This document shows, piece by piece, positions 10,905 to 22,700 of a stretch of 64,000 bases of DNA. The notes beneath the pieces were generated by a model. It was given only the letters and a program-made list of their open reading frames with translations, had not been told where the DNA came from and made no database searches. Both the position numbers and the translations under genes were made by a program. This DNA comes from Pectinophora gossypiella (lineage: Eukaryota > Arthropoda > Insecta > Lepidoptera > Gelechiidae). The first letter of the stretch is position 1. Each line of letters starts with the position of its first letter. Location: assembly GCF_024362695.1 (NCBI RefSeq), contig NC_065425.1, positions 1,493,001-1,557,000 of the forward strand. Direction: 5' to 3'.

Positions 10905-11497
10905 AGGACGCGGTACTAGCAGTACAACTGGTACTAGCGGTGCAACTGGTACTAGCGGTGCAACTGGTACTAGCGGTGCAACTGGTACTAGCGGTACAAC
11001 TGGTACTAGCGGTGCAACTGGTACTAGCGGTACAATTGGTACTAGCGGTGCAACTGGTACTAGCGGTACAATTGGTACTAGCGGTGCAACTGGTACTAGC
11101 GGTGCAACTGGTACTAGCGGTGCAACTGGTACTAGCGGTACAACTGGTACTAGCGATGCAACTGGTACTAGCGGTACAACTGGTACTAGCGGTGCAACTG
11201 GTACTAGCGGTACAATTGGTACTAGCGGTGCAACTGGTACTAGCGGTACAATTGGTACTAGCGGTGCAACTGGTACTAGCGGTGCAACTGGTACTAGCGG
11301 TGCAACTGGTACTAGCGGTACAACTGGTACTAGCGATGCAACTGGTACTAGCGGTACAACTGGTACTAGCGATGCAACTGGTACTAGCGGTACAACTGGT
11401 ACTAGCGGTGCAACTGGTACTAGCGGTACAACTGGTACTAGTTGTGCAACTGGTACTAGCGGTACAACTGGTACTAGCGATGCAACTGGTACTAGCG
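10905..11497 (+). repeat. 18-bp minisatellite with 180-bp higher-order period
   Basis: About 33 tandem copies of an 18-bp unit (actagcggtgcaactggt) vary at three sites (gtgc/gtac/gatgc; aact/aatt). Bases 10981-11160 and 11161-11340 read identically, so ten units form a 180-bp higher-order repeat that has duplicated recently. Because 18 is divisible by three, both strands stay open and give spurious hexapeptide-repeat ORFs (VLAVQL on +, PLVPVA on -). I do not regard these as proteins. Confidence 0.95.
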
Positions 11498-11879
11498 GCC
11501 GCGAGGTAGAGCGATCCGAGCGTACAGCATTTGTAAGCATTTCCCGCCCCCCCGGCTCCGACCGTGCATTCTCACTCTTATTTTTAAGTATCAAACGACT
11601 GTAGAATTTTATCATCACACTTTATTAACGAGAAGACAGGTCTCCGTGATTTTTTTTATTTGAAATGTACAAAATCATGCTTCATTTGATATTTTTTTCT
11701 AAATAGAGTTTAAGTGAGGACTTTGTACATGAACACCGAGAATAGTACGCTGTAGGGCAGAACCCACAACCACCTGTTTGAAAATCGTGAGAATTGGTAT
11801 TTAAAATTAGTATTTACTTACAGTTTAGTTTAATGACAAAAACAATGTGTATATTTTATGAAAAGTGAAAAAGTTCTTA

Positions 11880-11885
11880 AATAAA
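11880..11885 (+). terminator. CtBP: Likely CtBP polyadenylation signal
   Basis: AATAAA is followed about 30 bp on by a GT/T-rich tract (ggtgttttattttc), the usual arrangement around a cleavage site. It is the last such signal before the converging CFAP58 gene. Confidence 0.45.
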
Positions 11886-11905
11886 ACTATTGTTTTCGGA
11901 TTAAT

Positions 11906-13072
11906 TACTCTGGTGTTTTATTTTCAATGATTACCCTAAACTGAACAAAACAAGAATAATAGCATGATTAACAATAAATACGCAAAACTTAACTGACGAA
12001 CACTACTAGAAATCTAGGTAACTAGATTATAATACAATCTGTTTATTCTTTCCACCATCAAAATTATTTTTTTTAATCCACTCGCGATATTTTACGTGTC
12101 ACAAAGCGACGTATATATTTTGCGAGTGTAAATACAAAGTTTAGGCTTTAAATAGTTTAATAATGGAAAGTATAATTCAAGCAAAATATTGCACAAATAC
12201 GTTTTAAAGTTACTAAGGGGAGACTAAAATTGGCACAAAATTGTTTATATTTCAATTATTGGGGCTTAGTTATAATCATTTGCTTCCGCCTTGGAAACAA
12301 GCGTTTCCCTATTACAACCAGATGCGTACTTACACTAATTGAAAATGGTTGTACAAACTATTGGATTCATCGCTTTTATCTAGATGGCGCCTCTACCTAG
12401 TGTTTTGCACAGGGAGTTAATGGATAAAAACTGTTTCTAACATATCACTATAACACCACTCATTTCATCATTCTTTTAGTTTCATCTCTACAGAAAATTT
12501 AGGCACTATATTCCTGTATTCCTATAGACACCATCTAATTTTATTTTAAGTGATCACTGTCATTCTTATCCGCCGAAAAGGAAAGGGACGGACAAGTGAA
12601 TGAATTAATACCCGGGCAAATCAAACAGGTATCTATCTATATCTGTCGGGTTATTAGGCAATGTAAAATTTTTATAGGGTTGTTTTAGATTTCTGCCTAA
12701 AATTGACGTGTGTTCTATAAATTTTATGCTTGTCGATTACCCGTCCCTTTCCTTTCCGGCGGATAAGAAAATGGCAGGTAAAACTTAAAATTAGATTCTG
12801 TGTACAGGAATTAGCACCAATATTGACTTACACTAACGGCGACTGCGATATTATAAATCGCGCGGTTGTCTATCTTTCTACCAAGTTTACTAAAATTACG
12901 AACTTAAACATCAGGTTTTTCCCATACATTCGGATAATTCAGAATTCGTAGATGGAAGACGACATGGCTAAACAGTGGTTCAGCTGTTAAAATAAATAAA
13001 ATGGCTTTGCACATCTCTAAAACTCACGGTTCACATTTTTGTATTAGGTATCAATTCTTCGTTTTATTCGCC
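11906..13072. other. Intergenic spacer between converging genes
   Basis: AT-rich DNA between the presumed CtBP end and the presumed CFAP58 end. The only structure I see is the MITE at 12515-12830; otherwise nothing recognisable. Confidence 0.5.
12515..12830. repeat. MITE with inverted ends (gaaaaggaaagggacgg family)
   Basis: Ends carry ctaattttattttaagt and its inverse, and internal arms read ccgaaaaggaaagggacgg and ccgtccctttccttt. Related copies are 47772-48155 and 52310-52690, both in CFAP58 introns. No coding capacity. Confidence 0.7.
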
Positions 13073-13078
13073 TCAAAG
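13073..13078 (-). terminator. CFAP58: Possible CFAP58 polyadenylation signal
   Basis: On the minus strand AATAAA lies about 460 bp beyond the CFAP58 stop, with no closer canonical hexamer seen. Inferred only. Confidence 0.35.
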
Positions 13079-13536
13079 CCCCGTTTATATTTTCTTAACA
13101 AATACATTTAAACCTGCGAATTTAATCAAGACCCGTATTTTTGAATGGTTCGTTTTCGATTCGCGTGCGAAAAGATATACCCATTTCACGTAGCACATCA
13201 AATTTGTCATTTGCAAGATGAGACAGGTATATATCGTTGCTGAGGTCGCGAACTTACGTATCTAAAATTTTTGCTGAAATTGATTTGCACCTTATGCATA
13301 TAAGACGCAAATAACTTTATCAAAAAATTACATAAACGTCAGTTAGCAAAGTCAGCTACGTTATTTTCTCACCACCTTCGACCTCATCCTCTCTTACCAT
13401 CAGGTAAGGTCAGACTGAAGTGAGACACATTTTGAATTAAAAATAACATCCTTTGTCATCTATGGATATCTTTGTCTCCCTACAATAAATGCCCTGAAAC
13501 CTTAGAACAGAAGTAACTTATAACTCGCAAGTCACA

Positions 13537-13763
13537 TCAAAACCCAGGCACAGCAGGTTTGGACTTAGGCGAGGTCGCTTTATAAGGGCAGGTGTCGATG
13601 CAAGTCTGCATGGGCGGGGTCGGGACTCGCAGTCGCCTCGCCTCGTCCGCGTCCAGAGCTCGCTTCATGTCGTAATACTTCGTCTTGTAGGAGTGTAAGT
13701 CTTCATTCATTCTGTCTAACTCGTGCCGAAGATCTGTCACTTGACGCTCACGCATGTTCAGCT
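13537..13763 (-). CDS. CFAP58: CFAP58 last exon (residues 799-873 and stop)
   Basis: Acceptor tttcag|AG. Contains LNMRERQVTDLRHELDRMNE and SYKTKYYDMKRALDADEARR, then a short Pro/Ser/Lys tail ending KPAVPGF before TGA. The SYKTKYYDMK segment parallels SKEYKYEVEKL in the family. Confidence 0.94.
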
Positions 13764-16700
13764 CTGAAAAACGGATGGAGGATGGACATTGTTAGTTGTT
13801 TTAAGCGTAGCCCTGGTACTTTTAGGGTCAAACTCATAGCTTTACTACTACCGTACGTAGATTGAATATCAGCGCTCAAAAAGTGGGACGCAAAGTTACT
13901 GTTAATATAGCGACGTACCAATTGCTCGCTGGGAGCCTCTTGCGAGTAACCGCCTGGAATGGCGACGTATAGTGCAGGCTAATGTCTACACATTTGAAAA
14001 TGAAATAAGGCGCGAACTGGATGAGAAACGAGACCAACTAGAGAAAAGTTAAGCATAATTGACATGAATATAATTGAGTAGGTACCATAGCTGACTAAGT
14101 ATATAACTTGTATTTCAGTCTATGATGCCTCTCTCCTGGAGAAAGACACAAAAATGTAGCCAGCATACAATCCTATGTTTCCGACAGAGTAAACAAAAAA
14201 GTAGCAACAAAGAATAAACCGCCTTCCAAAATATTTTATAACTAAGTAAGTATGTCAACGTTTCCCTAACGTGTGCGCATTGCTCGCGGACATTTACCGT
14301 CAAAATAGGGTATATATTCACGTCAGAGTTCACCATCGAAGCTCAACTACGTAAATGTAGTAGCAGTCGCAAGCATGACAAGCATGACATTATTATTATT
14401 ATTGAACCAATCAGATTAAGTCATTAATCTAAACGCAGAAAATGTTAATTAAAAATACTGCATGAAAGAAAAAAATGCGCCGTCGCGCTTTACTTTCTGA
14501 AATAATTTTCAATAACCCTAACCAGTAGGGCTAAGATGGCAACGTGATAAAATTTTGTCACGGTCATTTTATCGATTCTGACGATATAATTATGTCGGTT
14601 TGTCGATTGGTGCTAATATGTGAATCCAAATAAGTCATGTCGTTTTGTCAAAATACAAACAAAACGCACGTGGTACGCATGTTAGGGAAAATAACCGGAA
14701 AAAAATATTTTTATCAAGTTGCGCATGTCAGTCGCGCAGGGTTGATGAGGTCGGTTATTGGTCTCACAACCCACACGCGAGAAGTTTGGTAGGGATGCAG
14801 GTATAACGGTCACTTACCAGCAATCAGACATTTCATCTTAGTAGTCCTGTTAGCTAATGCACGTTGGGTGCGATTTAATGTTTGCTGAAACAATCAGATA
14901 ATATACATACATAACATAAACAGCCTATATACTTGCCACTGCTGGGCACAGGCCTCCCCTCAATCAATCGGAGGGGGTGTGGAGCATACTCCACCACGCT
15001 GCTCCACTGCGGGTCGGTGGAGGTGTTTTTACGGCTAATAGCCGGGACCAACGGCTTAACGTGCCCTCCGAAGCACGGAAACATCTTACTTTTTTCGGAC
15101 AATCAGGTGATAATATAATGAATCTTTTTTTTACAAATGAACTAGGTATAACTATCTCGGAGAACGCGTGACTTACATCGTAGTGTCACGAATTCCAATC
15201 CCGGCTCGGGCCCTAAACCACTGAATTCGACATCATCACACAATTGGGTTATTTTTATTGACCTCGTATAAACAACAAATTTAGAAATAGAAATGTTTTA
15301 TTGCGACCATGTGTTCGTACAAATTGTGGTGTTATAAAAATACAGAAGTAAGTATTATAGTATCAACATGGAACCGGTAAGGGCACTGCAACTGGTAGAG
15401 AGGACAACATACTTAATTATTTCGTATAAACTACCAATTTCTGTAAAAAAAACCGTCCGCGGTGCACCTTGCCACTAAACCACGGCGTGTAAAGCGATCT
15501 TTCAGTCTATTAGAATTCGATAATTGGGTCGTGTATTAGGTTCAAGATAAATTATGAAATTCAGATTAAAGACAAATAAAGACATATCTAAAAGTAACGA
15601 AAAAGTTTTCTTTTTTTAATTTAACTCATTTATGAATTTTAAATAAGAAAAACGTAATAATAAGTCCGACATTTTATCACGTTTTTCTATGACGTCACAG
15701 TGTGCTTTTTCAAACAAATTCCATAGTAATTTCGTGTTTTGACGTTTAGTAAAAAGTAACTGATTTGACTAGTTGGAAACTAGCCTATTCAGTCGTGTTT
15801 CGTCCGCGTTCCGAACGCGACGTCACGCGACGCAGACCTGCGCAACTATAAACTGTACTACAAGAAACGTATGTTTATAGTATTGTATACTGTTCTACCT
15901 GTATGTCCGGACTGGGTTGCAAGGCGAGCATGTCCTTAACAGCTCCATACAGGTTGCGCGTCTCCTTCAACTCGCGGTCTTTCATTACCAGCATCTCACT
16001 CTGCATCAAAACTTTCCTGAACAAAGAGATAAATAATAAATAAAAACGAATTTATTTCTGTTAATCAGTCTTCTTGTATCGTGTGGGTTGTGAGGTGGAT
16101 GACCAACCTCATAAATATCTCTCCTCTCCTCTCTCCCTCAATCTCTTTCTTAACCTCATAAATCCTGGCGTCAGGGTTATTACTGAACCGCCACAGGCCC
16201 GACATGGCTCATGTAACGACTACTTACCTCACTAAGTAGTAACCGAGAGCAACGGTTTAACGTGCCTTCCAAAGCTCGGATTATCTTACTTTCGGACAAT
16301 TATGATCGGAGAAACGCAGATAAAGATAAGGAGGAAAAGATAGAGGGAGAGATGTATGTTGGAGCGGACGGCGACTAAAATTTCTTGATGAAAATTGTAC
16401 TTCCATTTTCCTATTTGTAGAATTGTAGCTGAATAAGTACTCTCGGGCCTTGGTTTGAAGGTTACCTATATCTAATCTTCAACGATAACAGGAACACCAT
16501 ATTTAAGAAAAAAATCCTTGCTTTGTGAACGTTGCGTTTTTCTTATAAAGATGATGAGATAACAACAGACAACAGTTACATTTAAATGTTGTTTAATGTT
16601 TAGATATTTTGAATAGATAGGTAACAATTAAGTAGGTATTCAGTTTATGAAAAATAAAAAGAAAATCATTATGTTTTTATTTCAGTTATCCACTGAAGGT

Positions 16701-19700
16701 TTTAAATTTGGCAGGCTGTTTTGAGACCAAGGTTTGGTTTAATTAGGCACCTAATAACTGTTAGTATTTTTATTTTAAAATAATATTTTCTAGAAGATAG
16801 TATTATTTCTCTGTTCGACTGGATTGGCTCAGCCTACTCTTACTTCTGACTCAGCCTATACTTGCTTCTGGCTCAGCCTATAATTACTTCTGGCGCAGCC
16901 TGTACTTGTTTCTGCTTCAGCCTATAATAACTTATGGCTTAGCCTATACTTGCTTCTGGCTCAGCCTGTACTTGGTTCTGGCTCAGCCTATACTTGGTTC
17001 TGGCTCAGCCTATACTTAATTCTAGCTCAACCTATGCTTACTTCTGGCTCAGCCTAAACTTGATTCTGGCTCAGCCTATAATTACTTCTGGCTCAGCCTA
17101 TACTTACTTTTGCGTGAGCCGGAGCTTCTGCGTTAGGTGCACGCTGTCGGGGTCTGTGCCCTGCAGCTTGCGCCAGCGGTGCACGTTCAGAGGCGTCTCC
17201 AGGGCCTCCTCTAGCGCTCTCACGCGGAGACGCTCGCGACCCAGCTCGCGCTCCAAGTTGAACACCTGACGGTATCCAAGGGTTGGTTATTATAGCATAG
17301 AATAAAAATATGTGTATAAAAAACTGAAACCTGACTACTTACAGAAAAGTTGCACTAAAAAGTATGAAGCAAGAACGGGACAAATTCTAATTCAAAAATA
17401 TCTTTATTCAGTAGGTAACATAGTTACACTTTGAATCGTCAATTTTTACATAACGAACGTATATGGATATCTCTTTCGGACAACCAAGCAAGACGCTTCT
17501 AGTAACAGCTCATTTGTTAAATTCTGATAAGTGGCTTAGAAGTTAGAAAGGAACAGACCTAGGTACATACATATATATCGGGGAAACACATAACCCTACT
17601 ATTTGCTTCGCCCCAGTCTGGTAAGAATTACTTACCTAATAAGTTAAGCCTCGTCTCGGGCGACAAAAATGTATTGCCGATATTAACCCATCCTGGACAC
17701 TTCATACAAACAACCTCGTTTTACACAATCACCACACATTAACGTTATCGTACACGCGCGTCTGTGTGTGACATTTGACGTCATACGATTGAAGACTAAA
17801 CTATGTCCGAGCGGGGTGAGGTAAACCGAGCTTAGCCGCTGGTGGGGGGCGTTACGAAGTTGCCGTTCTATACGTAGTATTATTCCTTATTCTATGATAT
17901 TAGTAAAGAACTTCTATAACTTCATAGTTCTCTAACAGACTTTGTTAGACTTGCAGGACCCTCTCACCTCAAGCCTCAAGTCGGTCATGTTCTCGATGCC
18001 TTTGGACAGCAGGTTCTTCTCCTTGCGCAGTCTGATGATCTCCAGACGTAGGAGACGGATATCTTCCACCCGCTGCTCGTATTGTCTCTCTCCTGCGAAC
18101 ACAAGTGTACAGATTACATACAAATAACATAAGCTCATGGCTACATCTCCACTACGGTAGTCTAGAGATATCTACAATTATTTATTGCATTTCATGTAGT
18201 ACAATGGGGTGTTACATAGGCATAGGAACTAAAAAATGGACCCTGTAGGGCACAGCAACGTTGAAGGGAAGAGAGGAAGAGTGTATTAAAATTAAAACTT
18301 ACCTATCATTTAAAAATTCTTCTACAGTATAATAGCATAATCATCGCATAATGAACTAAGTAAGCACCCACACCAGACAGAACTGTTAGACCAACGCGAT
18401 AGATAGCCGTATCGCCGTCTATAATGGTCGAGCCAACTGTGTTAGTGAAAACTGCACTTAAGATAAATTAACAACTCATTGGTGCAAGTCCGGAACCAGG
18501 ATTGAACCGGCGCTCACCGTTTGAGAAGCAGATCGGTGTGGTGTACCACAGGGCCACAGTGATCATGATGTACAGGTTGTATTAATCTAATCTAACCTAT
18601 AAGATCCCACTGCTGGGGGGTTAAAAAGGCCATATCAAAGCAATTCTGCTAACTACTATTCTACAACTAGTCCACTTGATCCCACTGCTGTGCAAAGGTA
18701 TCTCGGCAAATCGTGGTCCCGTGCCAGCTTATAGGTCGACCCAGAAGATAGTATAGGTCGACCCAGAAGATAGCATAGGCCGACCAAGAAGATAGTATAG
18801 GCCAACCCAGAAGATAGTATAGGCCGACCCAGAAGATAGAATAGGTCGACCCAGAAGATAATATAAGTAGGCCGACCCAGAAGATAGTATAGTCCGACCC
18901 AGAAGATAGTATAGTCCGACCCAGAAGATAGTATAGACCGACCCAGAAGATAGTACAGGCCGAACCAGAAGTTAAGCTTAGGTTAAGCTGACAGTTCACA
19001 TATTGTTATAATCATAATAGTATCCTTAGTTACCTCTATGTAGCGTGACCTCCAGTATGCGTATCTTCTCGTACAGCAAGGATATTTCATCATTGCGCCG
19101 CACCAGCTGAGCCCCCACCACGTCGCGCTCGTTCATCAGACCTTCCAGCTCCTTCATCAGTTTCGCGCGAGCTGTGTCGCCTTCCTGCAATTGAGAATTG
19201 AATATTTAGTGCACGTTCTACATAACATAACAAGCTCACAACATACACTAACGTTAAGCCGTTGGTCCCGGTTACTACGTATTTACTGATGTTAGTGAGT
19301 AATCGTTACATGAGTCATCTCCACCTCACACCAGTGTTGATGAGGCTGGTATTCCACCTCACAACCCACACGATAAGAAGAAGAGCTCGCTAAACTATAT
19401 CCCAATAGGCTAGAGGTACCTACATCCATCGTAAGATGAACAAGTACCCACGCCTCACCAAGCTTTCTGTTAGACCATGATAGGTGGTGAGCCGTATCGC
19501 CGTCTATGATGGTCGAGCAAACCGTGTTAGTGAAAGCTGCACCTAAGATGAATTAATAACTCATTGGTGAAAGTTTGGTACCGAGGGTTCGAACGACGTT
19601 CCTCATTTGAGAAGCAAGCCGGTCTACCACAGGACCACAATGACTAGCTGCACTTACGATGAATTAACTCATTGGTGCAAGTCCGGTACTTGAGTTCGAA

Positions 19701-22700
19701 CCAAGCCGGTGCACTGTGGTCCACAGCGACTAGCTCCAGGTTCTCAACGTGTTTAACTTTACTTGGACATAAAAATAATAAAAAAACAACCAGAAAACTG
19801 ACCTGAATAATCCTGTTCAGCCTCGCCTCCTCCTGCCTCAAGGCAGTTATATCCGCGCGTGCTTCGGAGAGTTTGGTTAACCCCGCCTGTATCTCCGTGC
19901 GGAGTTGCTCATTCTTCTTGTGGCACTTGTTGAGAGCTCCCTCACAGCTCTTCAAGCCTGACTCCTTGCCGCTGATGTCTTCTTTCAGCTGTTCAATCTG
20001 GTAGGCCAGCATCTGGTGGAGTTGGGTTAAGATTAGTACATTGTCTATAGTATTTGTTTTAGTGTGTGTAGGTAGTAGTGGTAGAAAAGTGTATCAGGAT
20101 CGAAGCAAATGGAATTCCATAGTCTCCGCTTACCCCGGAAAATCGGGTGATCAGCCTGCGATATCCTAAACAAATGAGGCCCTTACAAAGTGACTTTTGT
20201 GATATGCCCCTATCGGGTTTCGAACCCGGGACTTCAGGACCGTGAACCCAACGCTCAACCAATGGACCACGAAAACCGTTACAGTTTCCGTTAAATTTTT
20301 GTTCGATTTCATTTTCTCTTTGTGTCTTTAAACACAGATGAATGTTATAAAAACAAAAATCCTTCATGTAAACACATACATAAACACTACGCACTACTAC
20401 ACTATATACGTCCCACTGCTGGGCACAGGCCTTCCCTCAGTCAACCGGAGGGGGTATGGAGCATAAGCCACCACGCTGCGCCACTGCGGGTTGGTGGAGG
20501 TGTTTTTACGGCTAATAGCCGGGACCAACGGAATCAAAAATCCTTTGCAACGAGGTTTTTGTATGAAGTATCCGGGGTGTGGTTAAAATGTTGTCCACTT
20601 GCAATACCTTCAACTTCTGTTTCAGATCCTGTATCTCATCTAAAGCCTCAGTGTAGTTCTTGTGCAGCATGTTCCGCTCAGTCCTGGTGGCGTCGAGGGC
20701 AACTGTCAACTTGCGGTTGTTGATACTCTCCTCGCGAAGTGCCTTCTTCAGGTCGATGATGTCTGCGGTTCGGAGGCGAACCTCCTCTGTGGAGTACGGT
20801 GTTGTTAGTTTTGTATCATCATCGTCATTGGAAAGGAAGATAATCCGTGCTTAGGAAGGCACGTTAAGCCGTTGCTCCCGGTAATTACTTTCTGATGTAA
20901 GTACGTAGTCGTTACATGAGCCATGTCAGGGGCCTTTCGCGGCTCAGTAATATCCCTGACACCATGATGATAAGGTTCCACCGCACAATCCATCCGATAG
21001 AAGAAGATCATCATCATTTATACTCTTTCGCACGGGAACAGACCTATAGGTGTCAAAAAACGCTTTATTTTTCTATTTAACTTATTCAATTAAAGAAAAG
21101 TGCGACTACAGAACAGAAAATAAAGAGTGCGATATTTTGACACTTTCGTCACAGGTTGCTTTTTCTTACGAAGTCCATAGTAATTTCGTGTTTTGACGTT
21201 TAGTAAAAAGTAACTGATTTGACTAGTTGGAAACTAACCTATTCTCTTAGGGTGAATTTTCGAAAGAGTTTTTATATTAAGTATTACCCCAATGGGCGTC
21301 AACGGGAATAGAAGGTACTTATGGTAAATTCATATAAGTAAGTTTAGCAATCACACATTTAATGCAGATAACGATTAGCCTAAATGTACACCACAGGCAT
21401 ATAAACTAGTACTTAGATTATACATATAAGTATTTAAATTCGAAACATAAATACTTGGTCGTCAGTATTTTGTTCTGTCAACAATCTTTTGGGTCGATAT
21501 CTTAATTTTCAGGGCGGAGATATACTTTCGGAAAGGTTTAGCTCAATATCTAGGAGGTAGACTGAGAGAGAGATTACTTTTAAAACAATCCATATTATTT
21601 TTTACCTGATATTTCGTCAATTTTCTCATTTAGGGCAATAGCCTCTTCAAGTAATCTGAAACGATATAACATTTGGTTATTAAAGTAAGTAGATAAAGTT
21701 ATTATTATCATTGTGTTTAACAGCCTCCGTGGTCTAGTGGTAAGAGCGTTAGGCTCACGATCTGGAGGTCCGGGTTAGATTCCCGATGGGGACATTGTCG
21801 AAATCACTTTGTGAGACTGTCCTTTGTTTGGTAAGGACTTTTCAGGCTTGAATCACCTGATTGTCCGAAAAAGTAAGTTGATTCCGTGCTTCGGAGGGCA
21901 CGTTAAGCCGTTGGTCCCGGCTATTAGCCGTAAAAACAACTCCACCAACCCGCAGTGGAGCAGCGTGGTGTTACTACACCACGAGACCGAGCAAGTATGC
22001 TCCATACCCTCTCCGGTTGATTGAGAGGAGGCCTGTGCCCAGCAGTGGGACGTATATAGGCTATTTATGTTTTATGTATCATTGTGTTTGTGTGTGTGAG
22101 TGGGAGAGTGAGTGAAAGAGTTAAAGACAATATGACAATATCTACATCCATTGACGTACTACTACCATCGCTAATACTATTATATCCGTTAACAGAAGCA
22201 CTTTTGAAACTAAGTGCTTCCAAAAAAAGGAAATTGACACATTATACAAAACTACTCTAATCTTATCAGAAAAATGCACTTTGGTATTTATTTCCATATA
22301 TTTTTACAATAGTGTTCATAAAGATAATTCTTAATTTGTCTTAAGGGTAATCTCAAACAGAAAGTACAGCTGATGCCTAAAATAGTCTGAGAAATAAAAT
22401 AGATGCCTAATAAAGTCTGTGCTATAGGCATTTATTTATTTATTTATTTAATTAGTACTGCCACATGGTTTACATTTATGCATTATACTAATTAACTATA
22501 ATTATATATATAGAGATGTGATGTAAATCACAGTTACGGCGTACCTAACTTACATAATATAATTGTCTTAATTTCTAACAAAAAGAAAAAGGAACAAAAA
22601 GAAAACAATTAGAAAATTATATTAATATGGACCACCCATACAACAGCCATATCCCTGAATATGCCTATAAATCCAACAATTTATCTACATTCCTATCAGT

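Larger units (their letters stand above)
8024..11905 (+). other. CtBP: Probable long CtBP 3' UTR
   Basis: No coding exon is visible between the CtBP stop and the last good polyadenylation signal near 11.88 kb. The stretch holds a MITE fragment (about 8905-9010), a SINE fragment (about 9055-9290), AT-rich unique sequence, and the minisatellite at 10.9-11.5 kb. The end is inferred from the signal only; a shorter UTR with intergenic DNA beyond it is possible. Confidence 0.45.

Noticed and set aside
10859..11509. 216-residue VLAVQL-repeat ORF and the opposite PLVPVA-repeat ORF
   Set aside because: Both are by-products of an 18-bp tandem repeat whose length is a multiple of three; neither has unique coding sequence or gene context.
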